Shown: positions 53,957-63,231, counted from the stretch's first letter. The stretch is DNA of 64,000 nt from Paenibacillus mendelii (GCF_024498075.1 NZ_JANHOF010000008.1:62001-126000), one strand, 5' to 3'. Program-made: numbers and translations. Notes: generated by a model not told the origin, from the letters alone.

Positions 53957-56076
53957 GGACTTCTTTCTCCTTCATATCTCGCCAATGCAGCTGCGAGATT
54001 GAATGCGGCTTTATCCTCGAGCCCCTCGTACTGGGTAAACACATATTTAACGGCTTGAAGGAATTCCTCTTCACCAAGCTCATCATACCGGTTCATCCGA
54101 TCGATTCGTTTCACCGCTTCTGCAGGCACTTCAGATGACCACCCCAGTGAAGCATACCACTGGCCAAAATGTTTATAGCCCGTCTCCAGCTGTGCATGCT
54201 TCATCAATCCCCACGTAATGGCGCGCTGAAGCACCTCCACATCCTCACCGAATGATGCATTGTCAGGGATAAGATCATTGGCCAAAGCATACACCATCAC
54301 AGATGGCTCCACATATTTAATGTCATAGAAGCTCCAGGCGGTGAATGATTGGCTGGGTGTAAATTGTGTCAGCTCACTATGCTCATGATCGAGCACATAA
54401 ATCACGTCAGGTGCCACTGGAACCTCCAGCCATTCTTCTAGATAACCCCAATAGTTCCGATAGATCTCTGCCGTTTGCCTTGCACCGTCCAATACTTCGG
54501 GATGCCCCACGATCCTGGTCCGATCGACCGCAATCTCCTCAAGATTGCCGCCGATCAGGGAGAGGCCGTATTGGGATGTTCCCTTATAGGAGCCGTCATC
54601 TCCGCGCGGTATCGTCAGCGCCATGGGAAGCCCGTCTTCATTACCCTTAATCGTAACAGCAAATACAGTCGGGTGATCCTCGACCAGTCCTCCGCTGTTC
54701 ACTTCAAAGCCGACATACCTCTCATCAACCCGGCCATACGAGCTTATGGCCAAATAACGTTCGCCGATTAACGGATACCAGCCCGATTCTTTGGGAAGGT
54801 AGATCCGATCGGGTTCAACAAAGGCCTGCTGCAGCAAGCCATCGGCACGATACTGCTTCATGTCGCCCTCATAATTCAATTTCAAGTCGAGCCGTTCCCC
54901 TCGTTTCAACCCGTCCTGTACATGAATGCGAATAAAATCATCCTCGCGTGAACACGTTATCTTCGCATCGCTCGAGCAGTCGGTCACCTTTAACTGGCGC
55001 TGCAAGGTGAGGGAAACATCGTTGACCGGCGCATCCCCGTTATACGTGATGGACAGCTCGCTTGCGACCTTAATCCGATTATCAGCCGATAGCTGCACAT
55101 CTAACTGGGTGCGGTCCATCGAGAAGGCATAGTTTGGCCGCTCTGCTCCAGCGACACGGTTCTTCGAGTAAGCTTCCTCGGTTAACTTGTATTGCTTGCC
55201 CATATCGATAAATTGTTCAAGTGCGCTATTATAGTGTGTATACCGGATCCCGCCCAGAATAACGGCAGGAACCATTAAAGCGATGGCGAGCGTTACCAGT
55301 GAACGCTTCTCCCTTCTCAGCCTGCGATGGGGGCGAAACAGAAGGATCGTCGCGAGTATTACGACTGCGCCTGCCATGAGTACGGCTGCCTGATGGAGCA
55401 TGGCGCCCTCGAACACGCCGCCGATCCCCCATATGCTTTCATAGGGAGTCGCGATATACATGGAATCATACGGCGTAAACAGATTGAGCCTTGGATTGAC
55501 GTAAGCAAACCCGTAGCTGTTTGCTTGCAGCAGGAAGACAATACCCAGTAAGGCTGTCATCCCGATATAGGACAATGTATTTTTGATCCACACACCCAGC
55601 AGAAACCCGACGGATACGAGTACAAAGAAGGCACCCTCGATTTGAACAAAAACATAGAGGAGGTGGTTGAGCCATTCCTCCATTCCCATGCGGCCGCCGA
55701 GCAACCATATCCCTTGAATAAGCAGCGTCATCACGGTGAAGCCAAGGCCGTATGTTTGGGCAACCAGCCATTTTCCCATTATCCATTCCGTATTGTTCAC
55801 CTTATAGGTGGCGACTAATGATTCAAACTCGCTTTCGCGATCCTTCCCGGCCATATAGACGGCATACAAGCCAACCAGCAATAAATTCACCATCGTGATC
55901 CATTGAAAGTTGTTATAGAACACGGCTGCCGTATCTTCATAATGAACCGATTCCATTTCGTAGGAGAGAATCACATAGCCCCAGGAGATGAAAATAAGAA
56001 CAAACGGGAGCGCCAAAAAAGGGTTGCGGTATAGCAAACGCATTTCATTGCGATAGATGAGTTTGATCTGATTCAT
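53953..56076 (-). CDS. ABC-2 permease fused to an M1-peptidase-like extracytoplasmic domain
   Basis: 707 residues. About seven membrane helices in residues 1-275 with ABC-2 character, then an outer region of about 430 residues that follows the beta-sandwich/gluzincin layout of M1 aminopeptidases (LNYEGDMKQY, SGWYPLI). Where M1 enzymes have HExxH followed by a Glu helix, this protein reads VYALAND, so the zinc ligands are lost and peptidase activity is unlikely. The domain may bind a peptide or envelope component. Overlaps by 4 bp both the ATPase before it and the permease after it. Confidence 0.82.
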   Translation of the reverse strand: MNQIKLIYRNEMRLLYRNPFLALPFVLIFISWGYVILSYEMESVHYEDTAAVFYNNFQWITMVNLLLVGLYAVYMAGKDRESEFESLVATYKVNNTEWIMGKWLVAQTYGLGFTVMTLLIQGIWLLGGRMGMEEWLNHLLYVFVQIEGAFFVLVSVGFLLGVWIKNTLSYIGMTALLGIVFLLQANSYGFAYVNPRLNLFTPYDSMYIATPYESIWGIGGVFEGAMLHQAAVLMAGAVVILATILLFRPHRRLRREKRSLVTLAIALMVPAVILGGIRYTHYNSALEQFIDMGKQYKLTEEAYSKNRVAGAERPNYAFSMDRTQLDVQLSADNRIKVASELSITYNGDAPVNDVSLTLQRQLKVTDCSSDAKITCSREDDFIRIHVQDGLKRGERLDLKLNYEGDMKQYRADGLLQQAFVEPDRIYLPKESGWYPLIGERYLAISSYGRVDERYVGFEVNSGGLVEDHPTVFAVTIKGNEDGLPMALTIPRGDDGSYKGTSQYGLSLIGGNLEEIAVDRTRIVGHPEVLDGARQTAEIYRNYWGYLEEWLEVPVAPDVIYVLDHEHSELTQFTPSQSFTAWSFYDIKYVEPSVMVYALANDLIPDNASFGEDVEVLQRAITWGLMKHAQLETGYKHFGQWYASLGWSSEVPAEAVKRIDRMNRYDELGEEEFLQAVKYVFTQYEGLEDKAAFNLAAALARYEGERSP

Positions 56077-56948
56077 GAGAGCACCCCGTTAATCACGGCC
56101 ATATATCCATCCTCTATAGTCGGCTGTACGGCCGCGGCATGAATATGCGGCGGTTCCTTCGCGATCACTCGAAAGATAGCATGGTTCATTTCTCTTCGGC
56201 TGGAAATAAACGCAAACTCCTTGGCTACCTTATCATAGTCGGCATAAGGAACTTGAAACTCCCAAACGCCGTCTGCCGCTTTCTGCGCCAAGCCTTGGGT
56301 CGTCCCTTGATATAACAGGCTCCCTTTGTTCAAGACTGCCACCTGCCCGCAGCTGGTTTCGATATCGCTGATGATATGGGTGGAAAGGATGACGGTATGA
56401 TTGTCGCCCAGCTTCTCGATCACGTTGCGGAAACGAATGCGCTCGGATGGATCCAGTCCCGCAGTCGGCTCGTCCAGCATAATGAATCGGGGTTCTCCGA
56501 GCAGTGCTTGCGCGATTCCAAGCCGCCGGATCATGCCGCCCGAGTAGCTTTTTATTTTCTTATCGGCCTGCGGCAGAAGATTGACCTCCTCCAGCAAGCG
56601 TTCCACTTGACCGGATCTTGCCTTGTGATTCGTCAGCCCTTTCATCGACCCCGCGTAATGCAGAAACTCTCTGCCCGTGAATTGCATGGGCACATGGAAG
56701 TGCTGCGGCAAATAACCGAGCAATCCCCGCACCTGATCGCCTTCCTTCGCCAAATCAAGGTCATAGATCGTCACCCGCCCTTCCTCATAGGGAAGAAGGG
56801 TACTGAGGATTTTCATCAGCGTCGTCTTGCCTGCACCATTCGGTCCGAGAAGACCGAATACGCCCGTTCCCATGTCCAACTCAATATTCGTTAGCGCCGG
56901 TACGCTTCGATACATTTTGTTTAATCCGTCTATTCTGACCGTACTCAT
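56073..56948 (-). CDS. ABC transporter ATP-binding protein
   Basis: 291 residues. Walker A GPNGAGKTT, signature YSGGMIRRLGIAQ, Walker B FIMLDEPTAGLD and a switch His in ILSTHIISD. First gene of the six-gene operon, with 4-bp overlap to the fused permease. Energises the ABC-2 permeases encoded downstream. Confidence 0.93.
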   Translation of the reverse strand: MSTVRIDGLNKMYRSVPALTNIELDMGTGVFGLLGPNGAGKTTLMKILSTLLPYEEGRVTIYDLDLAKEGDQVRGLLGYLPQHFHVPMQFTGREFLHYAGSMKGLTNHKARSGQVERLLEEVNLLPQADKKIKSYSGGMIRRLGIAQALLGEPRFIMLDEPTAGLDPSERIRFRNVIEKLGDNHTVILSTHIISDIETSCGQVAVLNKGSLLYQGTTQGLAQKAADGVWEFQVPYADYDKVAKEFAFISSRREMNHAIFRVIAKEPPHIHAAAVQPTIEDGYMAVINGVLS

Positions 56949-56987
56949 ATGCTGCTGCTCACCCCATTAATCAATTTTCTCATCTTT

Positions 56988-57014
56988 ACACGACTAAGGG
57001 GAGGGAATTGTTAC
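56988..57014 (-). promoter_or_regulatory. Candidate ECF-type promoter of the sigma/ABC operon
   Basis: The minus strand reads GTAACA, then about 17 bases, then CGTG, resembling the AAC...CGT form of ECF promoters (sigma-W-like), about 40 bp before the first gene. This would make the operon self-activating. Confidence 0.4.
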
Positions 57015-57019
57015 GCGGG

Positions 57020-57056
57020 TGAAAAAAAGACTCAAGCCAATTATTGGCTGAGTCTT
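57020..57056 (-). terminator. Terminator of the second ABC transporter operon
   Basis: AAGACTCAGCCAAT with ATTGGCTTGAGTCTT forms a long stem with one bulge, followed on the minus strand by TTTTT and more T, 168 bp past the lipoprotein stop. Confidence 0.8.
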
Positions 57057-57223
57057 GATATATTCAGGAGTTGTTTGTCTGCCGTTCCAATTGCATGTGA
57101 TGTTACTAAGGCAAGGAGACATTTCCATTCCTGCTTATTGATTCATTTCATGCGGGGGGGATACCTGTCTTTGACCGTAGGTCCAGGCGCAGTTGAACCC
57201 AAGCTAATACGACCCCCTTTTGG

Positions 57224-58789
57224 TTATGACTTACTGTTCTTATAAGCTTCATTAACGGCATTCAGTATTTTGTCTCCGCCTTGTTGTCTCCACTTCTTGC
57301 TCAGTTCAGCGATCCCTTTATCAATATCCAGCTTTCCGTTCACAAGATTCAAGAAATACTGGTTGTAAATATCGTTGACGATCGATCCCAGCTCGATTTC
57401 CTCCGCAGTTCTTCTTTCCACTAAATTGGGCACGAAATACTGCGAAGCTTGTTGAACCGATTGCACCGCACGATCTCTTGCCGGCTCGGTTTGCGGCAAG
57501 TAGTCATCGTCAATCGGCCATGTTACGTTGCCCCACGCCAGCGGATGGGCCCAGCCGTTCTCGGCAAATCCGTCTTTGGCACGTTCCGCTTCCATGTAAT
57601 GGATGGTTTCGCCATCTTTCGTATAGTGAAGCCCTTCAATTCCAAGCTCAAGCAGATCCTTGCCTTCGCGGGAAAGCAGAAATTCGATAAACTCCGCTGC
57701 TTTCTGCGGGTTTTTGGCTGCCGTTGTTACAGACGTCAATATCCCGGTTTTCGGTTTTTGCGCCATGCCGCGTTTACCATCCGGCCCTGCAGGAGGTGAG
57801 ATCCAGGCCAGCTTCGCAGCCGGGTCTACCTTCTGAACGCCGCTTTCGATCCGATTCACGTGTCTGAATAGCGGGCCTTCCGTAAATCCGGCTTTACCTT
57901 GAAAGAACTTTTGCTCTTTGGTCGGGCGGTCAATGGCCATAAATTCCGGATCGATCAGTTTCTCATCCCAAAGCTTCCGCAAGTATTCCATTCCCTGTTT
58001 AAATGCGGGGTGTTCAAAAATAGGAACGACATTATCCTTGTCGTCAAGTGCATAGTCACCGTATGGCAGACCATAAGCGAAGAACACAAAGTTGAAGGCA
58101 TTGAATTGATCGCCGGCTTTCGGTTTATTCGTTGTGAAGCCATACGTATCTTTGTTTGCTACGGCTTTGAGCGCATGGTAGAAATCGTCCAAGGTTTCAG
58201 GCGGATTAATACCCAGCTTCTCAAGCCAGTCTCCACGATATTGCACCAAATAGTTCGATTTGTTTATGCCGCTTATAAAAGGATAGCCGTAATATTTGCC
58301 GTCGACAGCCGTCCACTGCAGATTAAGCTCTTCGATATCCTGCTTAAATGTAGGCAAATCGTCGATATACTCGTTCAGAGGAATGAGAATGCCTTCATCA
58401 ATCCACTGGGACACGGAATTCGAAGGAAAATAGGTCGATACGACATCCGGGAAATCCCCTGTGGCGAAGGCGGCATTGATTTTTTCAGCGGAGCCTTCGG
58501 GCACGATTTTTACGGTTAATTTAATGTTAAGCCGCTTGTTAATTTCAGCAATGATACGGTCATTCGGCTGCAGCGGTTTTGCTGCCTGGTCGCCGATGGT
58601 CAAATAGGTCAATTCGTAAGGCTCTTCCGCTTTCGATTGTTTTCCCCCATTTTGTGCCGTCTGATTGCTGCTCGCTTGCGTATTGTTCGTCTGATTCTCA
58701 TTCGCTTTATCGTTTCCGCAGGCAGATAACAACAGCGTAAAGATTGAAATTAATACAACCGTGGAAATAAGCTGAATTCTATTTCTCAT
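57224..58789 (-). CDS. Extracellular solute-binding lipoprotein
   Basis: 521 residues. Signal peptide with lipobox LLSAC, lipidated Cys at residue 24, Asn/Gln-rich linker, then a family 1 solute-binding domain (YELTYLTIGDQAAKPLQPND, QYRGDWLEKLGI). Delivers an oligosaccharide or similar solute to the two permeases encoded just upstream. GGAGGGG precedes the ATG. It is the last gene of its operon, unlike the first system where it comes first. Confidence 0.92.
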   Translation of the reverse strand: MRNRIQLISTVVLISIFTLLLSACGNDKANENQTNNTQASSNQTAQNGGKQSKAEEPYELTYLTIGDQAAKPLQPNDRIIAEINKRLNIKLTVKIVPEGSAEKINAAFATGDFPDVVSTYFPSNSVSQWIDEGILIPLNEYIDDLPTFKQDIEELNLQWTAVDGKYYGYPFISGINKSNYLVQYRGDWLEKLGINPPETLDDFYHALKAVANKDTYGFTTNKPKAGDQFNAFNFVFFAYGLPYGDYALDDKDNVVPIFEHPAFKQGMEYLRKLWDEKLIDPEFMAIDRPTKEQKFFQGKAGFTEGPLFRHVNRIESGVQKVDPAAKLAWISPPAGPDGKRGMAQKPKTGILTSVTTAAKNPQKAAEFIEFLLSREGKDLLELGIEGLHYTKDGETIHYMEAERAKDGFAENGWAHPLAWGNVTWPIDDDYLPQTEPARDRAVQSVQQASQYFVPNLVERRTAEEIELGSIVNDIYNQYFLNLVNGKLDIDKGIAELSKKWRQQGGDKILNAVNEAYKNSKS

Positions 58790-58846
58790 CTTGCATTCCC
58801 CTCCATGATAGGATACCGTCTACACCTTAAAATCCAGTATCGAGCT

Positions 58847-59713
58847 TCATTCTTTCACAGCGCCAAGCATCGCCCCCTTAGCGAAATACTTTTGGAAGAA
58901 CGGATAGATGAGCAGGATCGGAATTGTCGCGACCATAAGCGCAGCCATCTTGATCGCCGGCCCTAACAGGTAAGGGCTGTCTCCACCACCTGAGTAAGTG
59001 GATTCATTCTCAAACAACATGCCTCGCAGAAACAGCTGAAGCGGGTAAAGATTTTTGTCCGAAATATAAAAGATGGCATTAAAAAACTCATTCCAATGGG
59101 CAACCGCGTAAAATAAAGTAATCGTTGCGATGCCGGGAAGAGACAAAGGAATCACGATCCGGAACAAGACACCCATCTCGTTACATCCATCTATCTTGGC
59201 GGACTGCTCCAGCTCTTTAGGAATCGATTGAAAGAAGCTTCGTAATACAATCAAATTGTACGTATTGATCGCGCTTGGAATCATCAGCGCCCACAGCGAG
59301 TCAATCAGTCCTAAATCCTTAATAATGATATAAGTAGGAATCACGCCTCCGCTGAACAGCATCGTAAACACGATAAAGAACATCATGACCCTGTAGCCTT
59401 TTAATTCCTGCACGGACAACGCATAGGCCGCCATGATCGTAAGCAGCATATTGATCAAGGTACCTAAGACGGTTATGAACAAGGTAACTCCGTACGAATT
59501 CCACAATTCCTTCATGGACAATAAATAAGAGTAGGCTTCGAACGTCACACTCTTGGGATAAAGATGTACATTCGCACTTAGATATTCTCCCATTGGGATA
59601 ATGGAAACAATGAACGAATCCCAAAAGGGATACAACGTAATGAAAGCCAGAAATGCGAGAAACGAATAGTTGAACACTTCGAATGTAAGTCCTGACCGCC
59701 ATTTTAGCCTCAC
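58847..59713 (-). CDS. Carbohydrate ABC transporter permease (YtcP/LplC type)
   Basis: About 288 residues with six membrane helices. The EAA loop reads EQSAKIDGCNEMGVLFRIVIPLSLP and the C terminus KGAMLGAVKE matches the subgroup. The GTG at 59713 follows GAGGAGG by eight bases and lies 16 bp after the upstream stop; an ATG at 59743 opens the same frame with the site only three bases away. Confidence 0.92.
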   Translation of the reverse strand: MRLKWRSGLTFEVFNYSFLAFLAFITLYPFWDSFIVSIIPMGEYLSANVHLYPKSVTFEAYSYLLSMKELWNSYGVTLFITVLGTLINMLLTIMAAYALSVQELKGYRVMMFFIVFTMLFSGGVIPTYIIIKDLGLIDSLWALMIPSAINTYNLIVLRSFFQSIPKELEQSAKIDGCNEMGVLFRIVIPLSLPGIATITLFYAVAHWNEFFNAIFYISDKNLYPLQLFLRGMLFENESTYSGGGDSPYLLGPAIKMAALMVATIPILLIYPFFQKYFAKGAMLGAVKE

Positions 59714-59729
59714 TGCGCTACCCTCCTCG

Positions 59730-60704
59730 TTAATAAACGCCATTTTCCCCCATCATTCTGGTCAATTTATTGGCAATCACCAGTAAAATAAAATTGATTA
59801 ATGACTTAAACAACCCAATCGCGGCAGCGAGACTAAAGCGGCCCTCCGCCAGACCTATTCGGTACACATAAGTGTCGATGATATCCGCAACCGAATAAAC
59901 GCCCGGATGGTACAAGACGAATATTTGTTCAAACCCGGCTTCCATAATGCTGCCGAGTCTAAGAATCAGCAGGATGGCGATCGTATTGCGGATGCACGGA
60001 AGCGTAATCGACCCTATTTTTTGCCAGCGGTTAGCCCCGTCTATCGTAGCGGCTTCGTACAACTGCGGATTTACGCCGGCTAATGCAGCCATGAAGATGA
60101 TGGAATTCCAGCCGAACTCCTTCCATACCATCGACAACACCATCGTGAAGCGGAAGTACTTCTCATCGGTCATGAATCCAATGGCTTCGCCGCCAAGCGA
60201 TTGGATCAAGTTGTTAACCGCGCCGTCATCTAACGACAACACATTGTACATGAGCCCGCCCAATATCACCCACGAGATGAAATGCGGAAGGTAGATAATG
60301 GTCTGCACACTCTTCTTAAATACCGCAAGTCTCACCTCGTTTAAGAGCAGCGCGACAATCAAAGGAAACGGGAAACCGACGAGTAGTCTGGAAAAGCTGA
60401 TAATGAGTGTGTTTCCGATCACCTCCCAAAATTTATCCAAAGCGAATAAGTACTCGAAGTGCTTGAACCCCGCCCATGGACTGCCTAATATTCCTTTCAT
60501 AATATTGAAATCCTTAAACGCGATTGTGGCACCGTACAGGGGCAAATAGTGAAATAAAGCATAATAAACCATTACCGGAAGCAGCATGAAATATAAGTAG
60601 CGTTGACGCCAAATAATTACCCACGCCGATTTCTTCCCGCTCCTTGTTGATGCATGAAATTCTGCAGATGACAACTTAAGCTGCTGTTCATTAATCAGCG
60701 ACAT
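59730..60704 (-). CDS. Carbohydrate ABC transporter permease (LplB/YteP type)
   Basis: 324 residues with six membrane helices after a 40-residue cytoplasmic lead. EAA loop YEAATIDGANRWQKI...ITLPCI. GAGGG stands before the ATG. First gene of the operon behind a 210-base leader with two tandem attenuator-like elements. Pairs with the next permease. Confidence 0.92.
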   Translation of the reverse strand: MSLINEQQLKLSSAEFHASTRSGKKSAWVIIWRQRYLYFMLLPVMVYYALFHYLPLYGATIAFKDFNIMKGILGSPWAGFKHFEYLFALDKFWEVIGNTLIISFSRLLVGFPFPLIVALLLNEVRLAVFKKSVQTIIYLPHFISWVILGGLMYNVLSLDDGAVNNLIQSLGGEAIGFMTDEKYFRFTMVLSMVWKEFGWNSIIFMAALAGVNPQLYEAATIDGANRWQKIGSITLPCIRNTIAILLILRLGSIMEAGFEQIFVLYHPGVYSVADIIDTYVYRIGLAEGRFSLAAAIGLFKSLINFILLVIANKLTRMMGENGVY

Positions 60705-60741
60705 CTTTCGATTTCACCCTCCCGTCTATACATGTAATGAC

Positions 60742-60806
60742 AAAAAGAAAAGAGACACAGGCAACTTTAAGTTGCATCTGCGTCTCCAGCTTTCCGGTAG
60801 ACAGCC
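60742..60806 (-). ncRNA. Leader RNA element, gene-proximal copy (antiterminator/terminator-like)
   Basis: The terminator hairpin 60752-60786 (GAGAC.CA.GCAAC / GTTGC..TG.GTCTC) is followed by TTTTC and TTTTT on the minus strand. The 5' arm TGTCTACCGG (60794-60803) can pair with GGAGAC, the left foot of the terminator, forming a mutually exclusive hairpin. Same arrangement as the copy at 60826-60886. Confidence 0.7.
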
Positions 60807-60825
60807 CTATCCGTTCATTCCAAAC

Positions 60826-60886
60826 AAAAAGAGACACAGGCAGCTGTAAAGCTGCATGTGTCTCCAGTTAACCGGTAGACAACCAC
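60826..60886 (-). ncRNA. Leader RNA element, promoter-proximal copy
   Basis: The terminator hairpin 60831-60864 (GAGACACA-GCAGCT with AGCTGC-TGTGTCTC) is followed by TTTTTG on the minus strand. The arm TGTCTACCGG at 60872-60881 is identical to that in the other copy and complementary to GGAGACA. I do not recognise a named riboswitch family. Confidence 0.7.
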
Positions 60887-60923
60887 TTTAATCCTCACTA
60901 TTCTCATAGGATTAATGATTACC

Positions 60924-60952
60924 ATCGTATCAACAGAAAAATGTCCTGTCAA
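60924..60952 (-). promoter_or_regulatory. Sigma-A promoter of the second ABC operon
   Basis: The minus strand shows TTGACA, a 17-bp spacer and TACGAT. Transcription would start near 60917 and give a leader of about 210 nt containing both attenuator elements. Confidence 0.75.
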
Positions 60953-60989
60953 TCCTAATAATTATTTTGTGGTGAAACCATTTTCGCTC

Positions 60990-61019
60990 TTGACAAAGCG
61001 TTTTGTTCATCCTTATGAT
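60990..61019 (+). promoter_or_regulatory. Sigma-A promoter of the dioxygenase pair
   Basis: TTGACA, an 18-bp spacer and TATGAT on the plus strand, about 120 bp before the first dioxygenase start and back-to-back with the ABC promoter. Confidence 0.7.
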
Positions 61020-61142
61020 TACATTACCACATCATTTCCAAGTATTCTAATTGGAATAATGTATATACGTGTGTTGACTAGTTCTCTAGAAACACCAAGA
61101 CCTATTGAAGCCTAAATTCTTGGTATGAAAGGAGCTTGTCAA

Positions 61143-62066
61143 TTGACCGAAACTATTCCTGCAACAGACAGACCGCTTCAAACGCCTGAGCGAGGCATCC
61201 ATCGCACCTATCAATTGCGGCGTTTGCCGGACAATCAAGAGGAACAGCCTTATACGCTGTTCAACGTCAAGCCGCTCGGCCCGATCATCGGGGCAGAAAT
61301 CACAGGTGTCGACTTGAGTCGGCCTGTCTCACCCGAGCTGCAGAGCGAGCTGAACAGGGCGCTTCTGGAATGGAAAGTGATTTTTTTCCGCGATCAAGCG
61401 ATCACCAGTAAGCAGCAGCGGGACTTCGCCCTGCTTTGGGGAGAGCTTGAGACTCACCCGTTTCTCCCCCCGGGCGATACCCAGGATGTCGTCCGGTTCA
61501 CCTCCGACGAGCGAAGGAGGGGCGGGGCAAACAACTGGCATTCCGATGTGTCTTGGCGGCTTACGCCTGCGCTTGGAGCCGTACTGCGATTGATCGAAGT
61601 TCCTCCGCTTGGCGGCGATACGCTCTGGGTCGATGCGGCGGCCGCTTACGATAACCTGCCCGATGAAATCAAGGCGCGTATCGACGGTCTCCAAGCCGTT
61701 CATGATTTCACCCATAATTTCGGCCGGCGTTTGTCGCCGGAGCAATTGGCTGTTAAACAGCAGGAATTTCCGGCAGCCATACATCCGGTCGTACGAACTC
61801 ATCCTGAGACAGGCCGCAAAACGCTATTTGTCAATTCTGATTTCACCTCATACATCATCGGCCTTGAGCCGGAGGAAAGCGAGCAGCTGCTTCAGGTTTT
61901 GTTTAATCAGTTTCTCATTCCCGAATATCAGGTGCGCTTCCATTGGGAGCCGAACTCCGTTGCCTTCTGGGATAATCGGGCCACTCAGCACTATGCCATA
62001 TCGGACTATTACCCTCACCGGCGCGTCGCTGAACGAGTCGCAATTCGCGGAGACCGGCCGTATTAA
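61143..62066 (+). CDS. TauD/TfdA-family 2-oxoglutarate dioxygenase
   Basis: About 307 residues. Iron triad: WHSDVSW gives His and Asp, and DNRATQHYA gives the second His; the Arg of RRVAERVAIRG binds 2-oxoglutarate. The opening GAEITGVDLSRPVS and FFRDQAIT are TauD hallmarks. Taurine or another sulfonate is the typical substrate, but no sulfonate transporter is adjacent. TTG start at 61143 follows AAAGGAG; the ATG at 61125 lies before that site and is less likely. The second dioxygenase follows after about 70 bp. Confidence 0.87.
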   Translation: MTETIPATDRPLQTPERGIHRTYQLRRLPDNQEEQPYTLFNVKPLGPIIGAEITGVDLSRPVSPELQSELNRALLEWKVIFFRDQAITSKQQRDFALLWGELETHPFLPPGDTQDVVRFTSDERRRGGANNWHSDVSWRLTPALGAVLRLIEVPPLGGDTLWVDAAAAYDNLPDEIKARIDGLQAVHDFTHNFGRRLSPEQLAVKQQEFPAAIHPVVRTHPETGRKTLFVNSDFTSYIIGLEPEESEQLLQVLFNQFLIPEYQVRFHWEPNSVAFWDNRATQHYAISDYYPHRRVAERVAIRGDRPY

Positions 62067-62135
62067 GGCGGAATCTGCAGGCGTATGTTCACCCCTATCA
62101 CACGGGTCATAAGGACCCAACAAGGAGGAAGCAAT

Positions 62136-63071
62136 ATGAGCGAGGAGAACGTGTATAACGATACGGTCAAGGGCATTGAGATTCATCCCATAGCCGGCAG
62201 AATCGGTGCGGAAATAAGCGGGGTACGCCTTTCGGCGGATCTGGAGGAATCGGAGCTTGCTATCATTCGGGAAGCTATACTGAAATACAAAGTCGTTTTT
62301 TTCCGTGCTCAAACTCATCTGGATGACGCTGGTCAAGAGGCGTTTGCCAGCCTGCTGGGAGAGCCCGTGCCTCATCCGACGGTCCATTCCAAAAAGGGAA
62401 CGCAATACTTGCTGGAGCTTGATTCCTCCAGAGGCGGCGGCACAAACTCCTGGCATACCGATGTCACCTTCGATGTGGCCTATCCGAAGTATTCCATCTT
62501 GCGAGGCGTTGTCATTCCGGCGGCAGGCGGAGACACCGTGTGGGCGAACACGGCAGCCGCCTATCAGAATCTCCCCGCGGAATTGCGGAGCCTTGTCGAT
62601 CGGCTCTGGGCGCTGCATACCAATGACTTTGACTATGCAGCCCGGCATAATCTGGAGGCGACTGACAAGGACCCGGCCCGTTATCAGGATGGCGGCTTTG
62701 TATCGTCTGTAATTGAAGCGGAGCATCCGCTCGTCCGGGTACATCCCGAGACTGGCGAGCGTACGTTGGTGCTTGGTCATTTTGTCAAAAAGATTATCGG
62801 TCTCTCTGCAGTCGACTCTGCTCAACTGTTTTCTCTCTTACAAAACCATATCACGCAAATTGAAAATACCGTGCGCTGGAGATGGTCCGTCGGCGACATT
62901 GCCATCTGGGATAACCGCGCCACACAACATTACGGCGTCCTCGATTACGGCGATCAGCATCGCGTCGTGCGCAGGGTCACCATAAACGGCGATGTGCCTG
63001 TGAGCGTGGACGGCCGCCAAAGTGTCCATGTAAGGAAAGTAAAGCCTGATCACGTCCCCAGCGCTTCCTAA
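62136..63071 (+). CDS. Second TauD/TfdA-family 2-oxoglutarate dioxygenase
   Basis: About 311 residues. SWHTDVTF and DNRATQHYG supply the His-Asp-His triad, and HRVVRRVTINGD the 2-oxoglutarate Arg. It is clearly related to its upstream neighbour, so the two probably arose by duplication and act on related or successive substrates. The ATG at 62136 follows AAGGAGG. The pair ends in a strong terminator. Confidence 0.88.
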   Translation: MSEENVYNDTVKGIEIHPIAGRIGAEISGVRLSADLEESELAIIREAILKYKVVFFRAQTHLDDAGQEAFASLLGEPVPHPTVHSKKGTQYLLELDSSRGGGTNSWHTDVTFDVAYPKYSILRGVVIPAAGGDTVWANTAAAYQNLPAELRSLVDRLWALHTNDFDYAARHNLEATDKDPARYQDGGFVSSVIEAEHPLVRVHPETGERTLVLGHFVKKIIGLSAVDSAQLFSLLQNHITQIENTVRWRWSVGDIAIWDNRATQHYGVLDYGDQHRVVRRVTINGDVPVSVDGRQSVHVRKVKPDHVPSAS

Positions 63072-63078
63072 CAAGTAT

Positions 63079-63136
63079 GAGATCCCTCTTGGGCAAGAGC
63101 TTGGTACATGGCTCTTGTCCAAGAGGGATCTCCTTT
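63079..63136 (+). terminator. Long-stem terminator after the dioxygenases
   Basis: A near-perfect 22-bp stem (GAGATCCCTCTTGG plus GCAAGAGC with its complement) closed by a 10-nt loop, then CTTTTGG. Confidence 0.8.
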
Positions 63137-63231
63137 TGGCACTGCCCGCAGAGGCTTGCCGTGACAAGTAAGCATTGCTGGCGCTTGGCCTATCAGCCCC
63201 CACTCCTGTGTCCCACGGTATACGACCTTTT

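Noticed and set aside
60742..60886. Paired leader hairpins considered as a T-box or guanidine-II riboswitch
   Set aside because: No T-box TGGNACCGCG sequence and no ACGR loops; kept as an unassigned element.
61848..62825. 325-codon minus-strand open frame across both dioxygenases
   Set aside because: Runs opposite two well-supported genes and has no recognisable domain.
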